A stretch of DNA of 34,566 nucleotides from contig CALXLE010000066.1 in NCBI GenBank assembly GCA_944389115.1, forward strand, positions 1-34,566, given 5' to 3'. A program made the position numbers and the translations under genes. The stretch is from an uncultured Spirochaetaceae bacterium (lineage in GTDB: Bacteria; Spirochaetota; Spirochaetia; Sphaerochaetales; Sphaerochaetaceae). The notes under the pieces were generated by a model that was not told where the DNA came from, did not search any database, and saw only the letters and a program-made list of their open reading frames with translations. This document shows, in pieces, positions 8,554 to 16,043 of this stretch (positions are counted from its first letter, which is position 1; each line of letters opens with the position of its first letter).

Positions 8554-9473
8554 AAAATCTTTCCTCCATCATCATAGAACACCCATTTGTCTGAAGTTCT
8601 GAAAAGAACAATGGTTATGAAAATTATCAGACAGAAGAGTATCCACGAGAGAGCACAGGCATATCCAAGTTTGAAATAGGAAAATGCATCTGTATATAAC
8701 TTCATTCCATATAAATATGTCCCTTTCATAGGTCCCCCATTCGTTATTACGAATGCCGATGTGAAATCCTGGAAAGCTGCAATGATCTGCATAACAAGGT
8801 TGAAGAAGATTATTGGGGTGAGAAGAGGCAATGTAATATGGAAAAACCTTGTCACAGCTGAAGAGCCATCGACTATCGCGGCTTCATACAGTTCTCTTGG
8901 GATCTGTTTCAACCCTGCAAGAAATATCACCATAGAGGATCCGAACTGCCATACTATCAGCAAAGCAAGACAGACAAGGGCTGCAAATGGGCTTCCCAGC
9001 CAATCCACCTGCGGCAAATGGAGAAAAGCGAGAAAACGATTCACGGTTCCGTTACGCATAAACATCAGACGCCAGACTATTGCAACCGCAACACTGCTTC
9101 CGAGAATCGAAGGTATATAATAGATTGTCCTGAACAGGTTTATTGCCTTCATTTTCATATTCAGGATCATTGCTATGAATAATGCAAATATAAGTTTGCC
9201 TGGCACCCCCATCAGAACATAAAGAATTGTTGCTTTCATAGATGGCCAGAAATCTATATCCCTTGTGAAAGCATATCGGAAATTCTCAAGCCCTGTAAAA
9301 CTGGGGTCATTAAAGAATGAATAATTCGTAAAAGAATAAATCAATGATGTTATAAGAGGATATATCTGGAATATCGAAAATCCTAATAACCAGGGCAGAA
9401 TATACAGCAATCCTACCCATCCACGCCGTTTGCTGTTGTAGATGACCAATTCCTTTATTCTGCCCTTATGCAT
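8550..9473 (-). CDS. Carbohydrate ABC transporter permease, MalF type
   Basis: 307 residues. A cytoplasmic N-terminus (KRRGWVGLLYILPWLLGF) leads into six membrane helices, with the EAA motif ELYEAAIVDGSSAVTRFFHI before the last helices. It is the MalF/LacF half of a CUT1 sugar importer. It lies 18 bases after the binding-protein gene and overlaps the MalG-type gene, which fits equal expression of the two halves. Confidence 0.92.
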   Translation of the reverse strand: MHKGRIKELVIYNSKRRGWVGLLYILPWLLGFSIFQIYPLITSLIYSFTNYSFFNDPSFTGLENFRYAFTRDIDFWPSMKATILYVLMGVPGKLIFALFIAMILNMKMKAINLFRTIYYIPSILGSSVAVAIVWRLMFMRNGTVNRFLAFLHLPQVDWLGSPFAALVCLALLIVWQFGSSMVIFLAGLKQIPRELYEAAIVDGSSAVTRFFHITLPLLTPIIFFNLVMQIIAAFQDFTSAFVITNGGPMKGTYLYGMKLYTDAFSYFKLGYACALSWILFCLIIFITIVLFRTSDKWVFYDDGGKIL

Positions 9474-9491
9474 TATTTCCTCCCAGTTATA

Positions 9492-10793
9492 TCAGCTATT
9501 CTGAGCCTTATACTCGGCAAGTTTCTGTGTATATACAGCAATCATTTCATCTGCACCTTCTTCTGGCGTATAGCGCCCTAGAGCAACCCCCTCGATGAAT
9601 GTTGTGAAGATATCAATGAATTCCTGATTATTGCTAAGATCGTTATAGACTATTCCAGCTTTATCCTGGGCAATCTCTGCGGCCTTAACAACCAATGGAT
9701 TTGTGAGATTCTCCTCTAAGCAGAGAGCTCTTGCATTCTCCGTCGGCTGAACGGATCTGGAGTCCTTCAGAATACGTATTGCCCTTGGATCATTGAAGAA
9801 GAAATCAAGGAATTTCACACATTCATCAACATGTTTACTATTCTTATTCACTGCCAGCAGCTGCGCAGGACGAACCATAACTCCCGTATTCTTTGCATCC
9901 TGTCTAATAGGGATATTCGTTACATCAGCTACATCCAGGAAATGCGCAGACCACATCATGATTGTTGAATTCCACGTAGCAATAACGCCAGCCTTGCTGT
10001 TTACCCACAATGGATTTTGCTCGAATTTATTGCTGTACTGGAAGCAATCCGATGGAGGTTCTACTACACCTTCCTCAAATAGCCTATTCATGTACTCAAA
10101 GGCCTCAATCAGATCTTCCCTTGTAAAACCAAGTGTATAATCATCCTGCAGGAACTGATTACCAGTCTTCTGAATGATATATGTTTTGAGAATTACAGTT
10201 GCAAGGGCAACCTGATCCGTATTGAAGAAATATTTCTCAGGATCATTCTGATGTACCTTTTTACCTTCAGTAATGAAGTTTTCCCAATTCCATACAGTGT
10301 TTGGATCAATTCCGGCCTCTTCAAGTATCTGCTTATTAATTGTCAGAATAATGGAATTAATACCTGTTGGAAGCGTATATAGATGCCCGTCTTTTATGCT
10401 ATAGCTTTCAAGAAACTCCGGAGAGAATCCTGAGATATCAATAAGATCTGTTTTAGTATTCAGATCAACAAGCAGATCTCCCATTTTGTATATCTCTGGC
10501 ATCCAAGGAGAATCGAGCTGAATAATATCAGGAGCAGCCTGGCCAGCAAACTGCGTAAATAGTTTCTGACGATAATCATTTACGGCTCCCATGTACTCAC
10601 CTTCGATTGTTATTCCGGGATTCAGTGATTCATAAAGTTCTATAACATCAAGGGTTGCCTCATGCCTTGAATCACCTCCCCACCAGGAAAAACGCAAAGT
10701 AATATTGCCATCGTCTGCTGATTCGCTTGTGCCGCCAGCATAAATAGCAAAAATACTTAAAAATACCGCTAATGTTACCAACAGTTTTCTCAT
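9492..10793 (-). CDS. Extracellular sugar-binding protein of the ABC importer
   Basis: 433 residues with an N-terminal signal segment ending near IYAGGTSES; such GG/S-E starts are usual for spirochaetal binding proteins. The mature part begins ITLRFSWWGGDSRHEATLDV and has the family 1 solute-binding fold signature (LNPGITIEGEYMG, AAPDIIQLD, later WNSTIMMW). It captures the sugar in the periplasm for the two permeases downstream. SD GGGAGG lies five bases before the ATG. The specificity cannot be read from the sequence; the partner oxidoreductase and FadR-type regulator hint at a monosaccharide, uronic acid or similar. Confidence 0.9.
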   Translation of the reverse strand: MRKLLVTLAVFLSIFAIYAGGTSESADDGNITLRFSWWGGDSRHEATLDVIELYESLNPGITIEGEYMGAVNDYRQKLFTQFAGQAAPDIIQLDSPWMPEIYKMGDLLVDLNTKTDLIDISGFSPEFLESYSIKDGHLYTLPTGINSIILTINKQILEEAGIDPNTVWNWENFITEGKKVHQNDPEKYFFNTDQVALATVILKTYIIQKTGNQFLQDDYTLGFTREDLIEAFEYMNRLFEEGVVEPPSDCFQYSNKFEQNPLWVNSKAGVIATWNSTIMMWSAHFLDVADVTNIPIRQDAKNTGVMVRPAQLLAVNKNSKHVDECVKFLDFFFNDPRAIRILKDSRSVQPTENARALCLEENLTNPLVVKAAEIAQDKAGIVYNDLSNNQEFIDIFTTFIEGVALGRYTPEEGADEMIAVYTQKLAEYKAQNS

Positions 10794-10811
10794 TTCAACC
10801 TCCCTATTCCA

Positions 10812-11714
10812 TTATGGAACCATAGATAGATTCACTGCATTGATTCCAGATTCAAGCTGTTCCCGGGACTTAAAGCCCGCAACAAATGCTGAAACTGCTG
10901 TTGTTCGCACAGTCCAGGCCATTGCCCATTCAGACATGGGAACCCCATCTGGCACTTCTTTTCTCTTAATCTCGTCTGCTTTGATAATTCGATTCTTTAA
11001 GTACTCGTGATCCTGGACCGACCTACAATCATCTTTTGGGAATTCATGATCCGCTGAATACTTACCACTCAATAGTCCACTTGCAAGAGGAACTCGGGCA
11101 ATTATCCCAAGATCATTTTCCTTGCATATTGGGAAAACCAACGTTTCCGGTTTTGTATCCAGACGATTATACTGGACTTCAATAACATCAATTCCATGTG
11201 ATGCCGCATAGTTGGTCTGGAATGCATTATCATCCACAGCTGGTTTAAGCGAAAGTCCAATACTTCTTATTAAACCTCTTTCCTTTGCCTTCTGGAGAAA
11301 AGCGAACAAATCATCATTAAGCATCTGATCATTTGTCGGTGAATGGAACATATAGATGTCAATATAATCTGTTTTCAATGCTTTCAATGATGCCTCAAGC
11401 TGCTCAGAAACACCTTTTACATCCCATATCTGCTCACGACCGAAATTGGGAAGGAAATGATGTCCGAATTTTGTAAGGAGAATCCATTTTTCTCTTTTTT
11501 CGCGTATTGCATTGCCTATCAGTGTTTCCGCAAGATGATCACCATAACACTCTGCTGCATCAATCAGATTTACACCATTGTCCATACCCATGGAGAGAAT
11601 TTCTGTTACCTCCTCCTGAGAAAAAGTCTTTCCCCATTCCCCTCCATACTGATACGTACCGATTCCCAGAACCGAAACATTCAAATCGGATCGGCCCAGT
11701 CTCCTATATTTCAT
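10812..11714 (-). CDS. Aldo/keto reductase
   Basis: 300 residues. The AKR TIM-barrel signature is complete: MKYRRLGRSDLNVSVLGIGT at the N-terminus, NLIDAAECYGDHLAE with catalytic D and Y, LLTKFGHHF with the catalytic K, and IYMFHSPTND with the H. It is NAD(P)-dependent and probably oxidises or reduces the imported sugar or a derivative. Its start codon overlaps the cupin stop by one base (TGATG), so the two are coupled. Confidence 0.9.
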   Translation of the reverse strand: MKYRRLGRSDLNVSVLGIGTYQYGGEWGKTFSQEEVTEILSMGMDNGVNLIDAAECYGDHLAETLIGNAIREKREKWILLTKFGHHFLPNFGREQIWDVKGVSEQLEASLKALKTDYIDIYMFHSPTNDQMLNDDLFAFLQKAKERGLIRSIGLSLKPAVDDNAFQTNYAASHGIDVIEVQYNRLDTKPETLVFPICKENDLGIIARVPLASGLLSGKYSADHEFPKDDCRSVQDHEYLKNRIIKADEIKRKEVPDGVPMSEWAMAWTVRTTAVSAFVAGFKSREQLESGINAVNLSMVP

Positions 11715-12127
11715 CAGATAACCTCCTTTGCTGTATTGCGGAGTTCTTCCGCAGTGCAGCCATCCAAAGAAATGAATTCACTGTTATCGGGAGTTGTTCC
11801 AGGACGCTCAATAAGACATATCTTTGCATCTCTTGTCATTATTGCGTTATGCCATACACCTTTTGGAATGCAGTAAAAATGCCCATTTTCAAGCTTTGTT
11901 GCAGTAAACGAGAAAGTATCCCCAGTCTTGTTCGCAATTATGATAATACTCAAGCCTGTGACTGGAACGAAAATCTCATCTGTCTCCAGATGTCTTTCAA
12001 TTGTATCCATGAGTGTAATATCACTACCTGGTTTCCAGTTTTTGATTCCCATTGCCCATGAACCGTTATCATATGCAATAGAAAGTCCTTCTCCCTTCTC
12101 GTTTGAATATACCAGCAACTCGTCCAT
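11714..12127 (-). CDS. Cupin-fold protein of the sugar operon
   Basis: 137 residues. The central part (RHLETDEIFVPVTGLSIIII, then KLENGHFYCIPKGVWHNAIM, then DAKICLIERPGTTPDNSEF) has the two-strand-motif layout of a single cupin, similar in shape to ureidoglycolate-lyase-like or DUF4867-like small cupins. Metal ligands could be the H and E of the first motif and the H of WHN. First gene of the operon, with a perfect AAGGAGG SD. It may be a sugar lactonase, isomerase or lyase; I cannot choose between these. Confidence 0.65.
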   Translation of the reverse strand: MDELLVYSNEKGEGLSIAYDNGSWAMGIKNWKPGSDITLMDTIERHLETDEIFVPVTGLSIIIIANKTGDTFSFTATKLENGHFYCIPKGVWHNAIMTRDAKICLIERPGTTPDNSEFISLDGCTAEELRNTAKEVI

Positions 12128-12145
12128 TCAGAACCTCCTTGTAAT

Positions 12146-12182
12146 ATCATCAGATTGTTAGATTGTCTGACAATTTGATGAT
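12146..12182. promoter_or_regulatory. Palindromic GntR/FadR-type operator
   Basis: ATTGTC-T-GACAAT (12162-12174) is a perfect 13-bp palindrome of the kind bound by FCD-type GntR proteins. It sits inside a larger inverted repeat, ATCATCA (12146-12152) against TGATGAT (12176-12182), that overlaps the -10 box and the likely start site. The GntR gene at the end of the operon is the obvious ligand-responsive repressor. Binding is inferred. Confidence 0.6.
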
Positions 12183-12205
12183 ACCACGAACATCCAGGTT
12201 GTCAA
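12178..12205 (-). promoter_or_regulatory. Sugar-operon promoter
   Basis: TTGACA (12205-12200), 16-base spacer, TATCAT (12183-12178) on the minus strand, the best sigma70-type match in the window. The cupin start codon is about 45 bases downstream of the expected start of transcription. Confidence 0.8.
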
Positions 12206-12287
12206 TTCAATTCTATAAACCAGCAAAATGGACGAAATATGATTATATTGCCTGCCATAATTGATTTAAACATACATATTTATCAGG

Positions 12288-12325
12288 GCAAATCGGAGAG
12301 ATCTCTATCAGGTCTCCTTATTTTA
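12288..12325 (-). terminator. Hairpin/repeat at the end of the 70-residue secreted-peptide gene (copy 2)
   Basis: Again TAAAATAAGGAGA starts with the stop codon of the gene and is followed by a GGAGA / TCTCC hairpin and CGATTTGC, as at 6918-6953. About 28 of 39 aligned positions are identical to the other copy. The remainder of 12206-12287 is AT-rich and featureless. Confidence 0.4.
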
Positions 12326-12535
12326 TCTTGCAGCGATATGGATTACATTATCGGTCCGTTCCACATCATATTCCTGATATTCCCCTGGAGTGATATCATA
12401 GGTAATCGGAGCAGGTGGCACATAGAGTGTAATATTCAGAGTCGCTTCCGCAATAATTGTCCCTCCCCATATTGAGGATAGCGATATAGTCAGTGACAGT
12501 ACGATTAATAATCCTATTACTATCCTCCTATGCAT
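12323..12535 (-). CDS. Tiny secreted protein, paralogue of 12921-13121
   Basis: 70 residues from the ATG at 12535. A longer GTG-started reading from 12682 exists, but the signal peptide (IGLLIVLSLTISLSSIW) begins only at this ATG. After cleavage about 45 residues remain: an alternating hydrophobic strand (IIAEATLNITLYVPP), a turn, and PGEYQEYDVERTDNVIHIAAR. It is about 61% identical to the 66-residue neighbour over 44 positions. No known family is recognised. The strand pattern resembles the N-terminal donor strand of chaperone-usher subunits, but the body of a subunit is missing. A free donor peptide, fibre cap or relic are all possible. Confidence 0.65.
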   Translation of the reverse strand: MHRRIVIGLLIVLSLTISLSSIWGGTIIAEATLNITLYVPPAPITYDITPGEYQEYDVERTDNVIHIAAR

Positions 12536-12920
12536 AATCACCACCCTTAAAGACACTTTTATGAAATCTATCAGGATTAGATTACGGCACAGCTTAAGGA
12601 AGGAAATGTTAACAATCTGATAAAAACCAATACGCTCCCTACTCTGATTACCACAATGTTTATCAAGAGACACTACATTCACCTCTATAGATATAGCGCT
12701 CTAAGTAGGTGTCACTGCCAATGCAGCGGGGGAAATCAAGTTACGGATTTAAGCATTCAATGAAAAATCGCTATATCTGATTCAAATCAATACCATGATC
12801 AGAAAATGCGGTTCATAGCAGTGATATCAATGAAGAGAAGCTGAATCAGAATCAGCACAGAATATCCCACCTCCAGCCTAGAAGCTGGAGTAATCAGGGG
12901 TATCTTATAGCGAAAAGTCA
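12536..12920. other. Non-coding gap with inverted repeats
   Basis: No gene recognised. It contains a perfect 10-bp inverted repeat, AGATATAGCG (12689-12698) and CGCTATATCT (12769-12778), 70 bases apart, and a compact hairpin CTCCAGC-CTAGAA-GCTGGAG (12871-12890) just downstream of the 66-residue gene. The promoter for the 70-residue gene presumably lies here but is not obvious. Confidence 0.4.
12871..12890. repeat. 7-bp stem hairpin (terminator or mobile-element end)
   Basis: CTCCAGC / GCTGGAG with a 6-base loop. It lies 31 bases beyond the stop of the 66-residue gene, so it could end that transcript, but no U-run follows. Hairpins of this look also occur at the ends of IS200/IS605-type elements; no transposase gene is present here. 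Confidence 0.35.
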
Positions 12921-13121
12921 TCACTTAGCTGCGATATACAGGACGTCCGCATCCTTCTCTACGGTATACTCACCGTATTCGCCAGGCTCTGTATCAGCAG
13001 TTATCGGCGAAGGTGGGACAAAAAGAGTAATATGCAGCGTTGCCGTTGCTATGACTTTTTCTGCAGATATCGATGAAACGAAGGTGAATGCTAATAGAAT
13101 ATAGACCACGAGGCGTTTCAT
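12921..13121 (-). CDS. Tiny secreted protein, donor-strand-like
   Basis: 66 residues: signal peptide MKRLVVYILLAFTFVSSISA, then about 46 residues, EKVIATATLHITLFVPPSP and a tail PGEYGEYTVEKDADVLYIAAK. The SD (AGGAGG) overlaps the stop of a 47-codon ORF just upstream. It is paralogous to the 70-residue protein at 12323-12535. No catalytic or metal motif and no cysteine. It sits past the hairpin that ends the subunit operon and has its own candidate promoter (13430-13457), so it may be made at a different level from the fibre subunits. Function unknown. Confidence 0.7.
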   Translation of the reverse strand: MKRLVVYILLAFTFVSSISAEKVIATATLHITLFVPPSPITADTEPGEYGEYTVEKDADVLYIAAK

Positions 13122-13131
13122 ATTATGCCTC

Positions 13132-13275
13132 CTAGTAATATCCTTTTACTGGCAAGACGCCGGTACACCTCCTATTAATGATTCCTGTGCTGGTTCTTCT
13201 GGTATAAGATGACGAAACAACGCGGCTGGTATCCTCTTCGGATATCCCGATAAGTAAGTAGCTGAATGATGACAT
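13132..13275 (-). CDS. Small ORF (47 aa) upstream of the 66-residue secreted protein
   Basis: ATG at 13275 with SD GAGGAG six bases upstream; stop TAG at 13134-13132 merges with the SD of the next gene. The product starts MSSFSYLLIGISEEDTSR and ends GVLPVKGYY. It is rich in Ser, Thr and Arg, has no signal peptide, and matches no family I know. It could be a leader peptide that couples translation of the next gene, or a genuine microprotein. Supported only by its start signals and position. Confidence 0.4.
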   Translation of the reverse strand: MSSFSYLLIGISEEDTSRVVSSSYTRRTSTGIINRRCTGVLPVKGYY

Positions 13276-13429
13276 AGTGTTCTCCTCTGACAAGTCATAT
13301 TTCAAGCAGCATTTTCATTCGCGATGCTTGCAGCCCTTTTCTACAAGCATCTATTCGACTTGCATAAGCAGGAGCCACATAAAGTGGGGTTAGCATGTAA
13401 GAACCATAAAGATTCCTAACATGTGTGTG

Positions 13430-13457
13430 ATTTTATCAATAAAATAAGAAATGTAAA
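13430..13457 (-). promoter_or_regulatory. Promoter candidate for the tiny secreted-protein unit
   Basis: TTTACA (13457-13452), 16-base spacer, TAAAAT (13435-13430) on the minus strand. It would give a leader of about 145 bases before the 47-codon ORF. Confidence 0.45.
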
Positions 13458-13524
13458 GAAAAAGACAAGGGGTATCGGAGTAAAAAGTGGGAATTCTAAC
13501 TTGGATAACAATCCATGCCAAATT

Positions 13525-13553
13525 AGCAACAATGCTTCACATGCATCATTGCT
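13525..13553 (-). terminator. Terminator-like hairpin after the last fibre-subunit gene
   Basis: On the minus strand AGCAATGATGC, 7-base loop, GCATTGTTGCT: an 11-bp stem with two G-U pairs, 37 bases past the stop of the last subunit gene, followed by AATTTGG. The U-run is short, so it may end transcription only in part. Confidence 0.5.
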
Positions 13554-13589
13554 GATATATGTGATATAAGAAACCAAACAAGAAACAAA

Positions 13590-14255
13590 TCAGGTCGAAG
13601 TTATATCGAGAATGATTGCCCCTTCGTACGAAGCACCAATATATCCTGTAATATTATTGGAAGCGTCCCGTGGAGGATTCATACTTAAAGTAACGACAGC
13701 TCCTCCTGAAAGCCAATCATACGCCCCAAGAGATGCATTAGACACCAAAGTCATTGTTCTGTCTGTGATAGGAATAAGATTCGATGCAATACTTAAAGGA
13801 GCAATCGTAATTTCAGCAGGTTGCGGTACAGCCTCTTCATCTGAAAAGGATTTTACCGTTGCCGATACATTATAATTCAAATATGCGGGATCATTTATGT
13901 TTTCATTCCACATCATACAATTGAGATTGGCGTTATCCTGAGAAGCCATGAACTTTAAACTTATATTAACTGTTTCAGGAGTTTCATTAGTAAACAAACT
14001 CCAGAATACTCCTAATTCTGCAGAAGTTGAGGAAGTGTTATCGCTGATTGGATCGAAAATAAAATCCGCAATAGCATCTACGGTATCGCCAGTAACATAT
14101 TCATCTATTGCCTTTGCATCGCAGAATCTATAAACATTTGTTCCTGATTTCAATAACTTAAGATCCACTCCACCTGTTTCAGGAATAATAGTCTCTGCAG
14201 AATAGAGAGAACAACCAATTAAAGCAACAATGATTATTAATAGAATCTTCCGCAT
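13590..14255 (-). CDS. Fibre subunit-like secreted protein, 12th in operon
   Basis: 221 residues with a hydrophobic signal (ILLIIIVALIGCSLYSA); the IGC could also be read as a lipobox. The mature part carries weak versions of the motifs shared by the neighbours: NVYRFCDAKAI in place of the IGFS box, ELGVFWSLFTN in place of the YxYW box, and a C-terminal ASYEGAIILDITST strand. Two or three cysteines, unlike the Cys-free core subunits. It is the last gene before the hairpin. It may be an anchor or minor subunit; this is inference from position and motif divergence. Confidence 0.65.
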   Translation of the reverse strand: MRKILLIIIVALIGCSLYSAETIIPETGGVDLKLLKSGTNVYRFCDAKAIDEYVTGDTVDAIADFIFDPISDNTSSTSAELGVFWSLFTNETPETVNISLKFMASQDNANLNCMMWNENINDPAYLNYNVSATVKSFSDEEAVPQPAEITIAPLSIASNLIPITDRTMTLVSNASLGAYDWLSGGAVVTLSMNPPRDASNNITGYIGASYEGAIILDITST

Positions 14256-14270
14256 ACTTCTCTTTCCTCT

Positions 14271-14882
14271 CTATACGACAGTTGCCGTAGCTTTAATCGT
14301 AGCTACAGCTATATTCGGAGGTTCAGGAAACTCGAATGTTGAATCAGATGATCCATTTATCTCCCCTGTGATATTCCAGCAATATATCCTAGCGGATGAG
14401 GTATCTATCCCCGTATTTCTTTCATTGACTAACACAATATTTGTTGAATCAGAACCGACCCCTATTGTCCCATTAAGGGAAATATCCTTTGCCTGAGTAT
14501 CTTCAATCCCTGTAATATCATAATCCCAGGCCCATTTTTCATTAGTATTTCCTGGTGTTGAACAGAATGGCGTACATTCAAGTGTCAGTTCAATATCAGA
14601 CAAGGTAAAAGCCTGACAATATACATAAACATCATCTGGTGTCTCAAATCTTCTATTATCACTTTCCTCAATAGCTTCAATATGCCATGTGTTTTCTACG
14701 ATGTCAGAAGCAGGGGTACCGGCTGTTGTTACTGGAATAGTTGAAAACCCGACTCGTGCCATATCAGTTGCAATAAAATGGATATATGCAGGGGTAGTTC
14801 CATCGATACTCCGGCTATCTGCAGCAGGAAGATATGACATGAAAAATGAAACTGCAACAATGAAAATCAGCATTCTTCTCAT
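14271..14882 (-). CDS. Fibre subunit-like secreted protein, 11th in operon
   Basis: 203 residues. Signal peptide to about residue 21 (FIVAVSFFMSYLPAA), then PAYIHFIATDMARVGFSTIP with the GFS box, DDVYVYCQAFTLSDIELTLE as the YxYW-like box, and a C-terminal strand ending ATIKATATVV, a departure from the usual YxGxLxLxI end. GAGGAGG SD eight bases before the ATG; gap of 16 bases to the preceding gene. Three cysteines in the mature part. Assigned by motif sharing and operon position. Confidence 0.68.
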   Translation of the reverse strand: MRRMLIFIVAVSFFMSYLPAADSRSIDGTTPAYIHFIATDMARVGFSTIPVTTAGTPASDIVENTWHIEAIEESDNRRFETPDDVYVYCQAFTLSDIELTLECTPFCSTPGNTNEKWAWDYDITGIEDTQAKDISLNGTIGVGSDSTNIVLVNERNTGIDTSSARIYCWNITGEINGSSDSTFEFPEPPNIAVATIKATATVV

Positions 14883-14898
14883 ACAGCATACCTCCTCA

Positions 14899-15453
14899 TC
14901 AATTGAATACCACCAAAGAAAGAATAACAGAGCCTACATATGGAGTAGACGTTGAAATCCCATTTTCCAATTCAGCTTCTATACGAAATGGCCGTGAATT
15001 CACTTCAACTCCATCTGTAGATACATATTCATACAGCAAGTGGCCATTGCCTTCTGAGATATTATCAGAAGACGACATGTATTTTTCTTCAGTATCGGTA
15101 AATATGAAATCATAATTCAATGATGTCCCTGCGTCATTCTTCAAGGGTTCAAGCTTTAGATATATAGAAAAAGCTTTATTCCATCCATGAAGCTGCCAGA
15201 AAACATACTCTTCTGAATCACTGTATGCAATGATTCTATCTCCATCCTGCCTTACATTATCAAGCAATATAACAGTATTCCAGCCCTGGGCAGTATCGGT
15301 AACAAGATCTACGGACTTAGTCGAGAAACCTATTCTTGCCAGTGCAGTATTCTTCGGATTCCATACAAACTGGGCTGTCTCCGGAGTGGACTCAAAAGCA
15401 AATATACAAACAGCAGGAAACAGCAAAATCAGAATGAAAACAATCTTTTTCAT
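14899..15453 (-). CDS. Fibre subunit-like secreted protein, 10th in operon
   Basis: 184 residues. Signal peptide about 1-19 (FILILLFPAVCIFA), mature start FESTPETAQFVWNPKN with ALARIGFSTKSVD carrying the IGFS box, SEEYVFWQLHGWNKAFSIYL the YxYW box, and C-terminal TPYVGSVILSLVVFN. No cysteine after the signal. The SD GGGAGG lies in the 3' end of the preceding gene, whose stop is two bases from this ATG, so translation is coupled. Confidence 0.75.
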   Translation of the reverse strand: MKKIVFILILLFPAVCIFAFESTPETAQFVWNPKNTALARIGFSTKSVDLVTDTAQGWNTVILLDNVRQDGDRIIAYSDSEEYVFWQLHGWNKAFSIYLKLEPLKNDAGTSLNYDFIFTDTEEKYMSSSDNISEGNGHLLYEYVSTDGVEVNSRPFRIEAELENGISTSTPYVGSVILSLVVFN

Positions 15454-15455
15454 TA

Positions 15456-16031
15456 TCAGCCTCCCGCAGCAATACAGGTAACAGTCAAAGTACCTGAATA
15501 TGTAACACCAAGCTTACCATCAATAGATTCGGTAACAAGCTCTATTGGACTGGGGGTTTTCCCTTCACCTTTTGTAAAGATTCCAGATCCTGCTACTGTT
15601 ATATTTCCAATTTCCAGCTCGCCATTACCTTCATTTATGCTCTTACCCGCAAACGAGGAAGTTAGATCAAGTATTTCCGTGGTACCGGATTCAGCATCCT
15701 GATACTGCAGCTGCGAAGCAGAGAACTTTATCGTGTAATTTTCATCCGCAGCATATGACCAACCAACAAATACCTGTCCCTTCCCTGTCATCGAATTATA
15801 GTCAAGTTCAAGTGGTAGATAATCTATTTCCTTATTCTCGGCATTGTAGAATTTGATATTCACAAAGTCATCAATCTGCGAGAAGTCAAGCTTAATTGCC
15901 TTACCAGCATCTCCGCTTGAAAGAGATCCCCCTTCCTCTTTTACCTTTGTTTCATAAGTAGTATCAATACTACCCAAAACAGACAACAACAGTGTGAAAC
16001 ATGCAAGAAAAGATATAATATACTTATGCAT
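15456..16031 (-). CDS. Fibre subunit-like secreted protein, 9th in operon
   Basis: 191 residues with signal IISFLACFTLLLSVLGS. The N-terminal half is divergent: AIKLDFSQIDDFVNIKFYN stands where neighbours have IGFS. The YxYW box is GQVFVGWSYAADENYTIKF. The C-terminus VTYSGTLTVTCIAAGG is a good donor-acceptor type last strand. An EGNGELEIG stretch near 140 recalls EGNGHLLYE in the 10th subunit, so the two share more than the short motifs. Confidence 0.7.
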   Translation of the reverse strand: MHKYIISFLACFTLLLSVLGSIDTTYETKVKEEGGSLSSGDAGKAIKLDFSQIDDFVNIKFYNAENKEIDYLPLELDYNSMTGKGQVFVGWSYAADENYTIKFSASQLQYQDAESGTTEILDLTSSFAGKSINEGNGELEIGNITVAGSGIFTKGEGKTPSPIELVTESIDGKLGVTYSGTLTVTCIAAGG

Positions 16032-16043
16032 ACCCTATTCTCC

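Larger units (their letters stand above)
13276..13589. other. Intergenic gap with terminator-like hairpin and promoter
   Basis: No gene seen on either strand. It holds the hairpin at 13525-13553, a promoter-like pair at 13430-13457 and, nearer the small ORF, inverted sequences around 13313-13350 (CAAGCA ... TGCTTG) that could fold in the leader. Confidence 0.4.

Noticed and set aside
12536..12682. N-terminal extension of the 70-residue secreted protein
   Set aside because: The GTG start at 12682 has no usable SD spacing and the extension would bury the signal peptide in the middle of the protein.
13205..13270. Possible CRISPR-like or tandem repeats between the tiny secreted genes
   Set aside because: Only short imperfect inverted sequences occur there; there are no evenly spaced repeats anywhere in the window.
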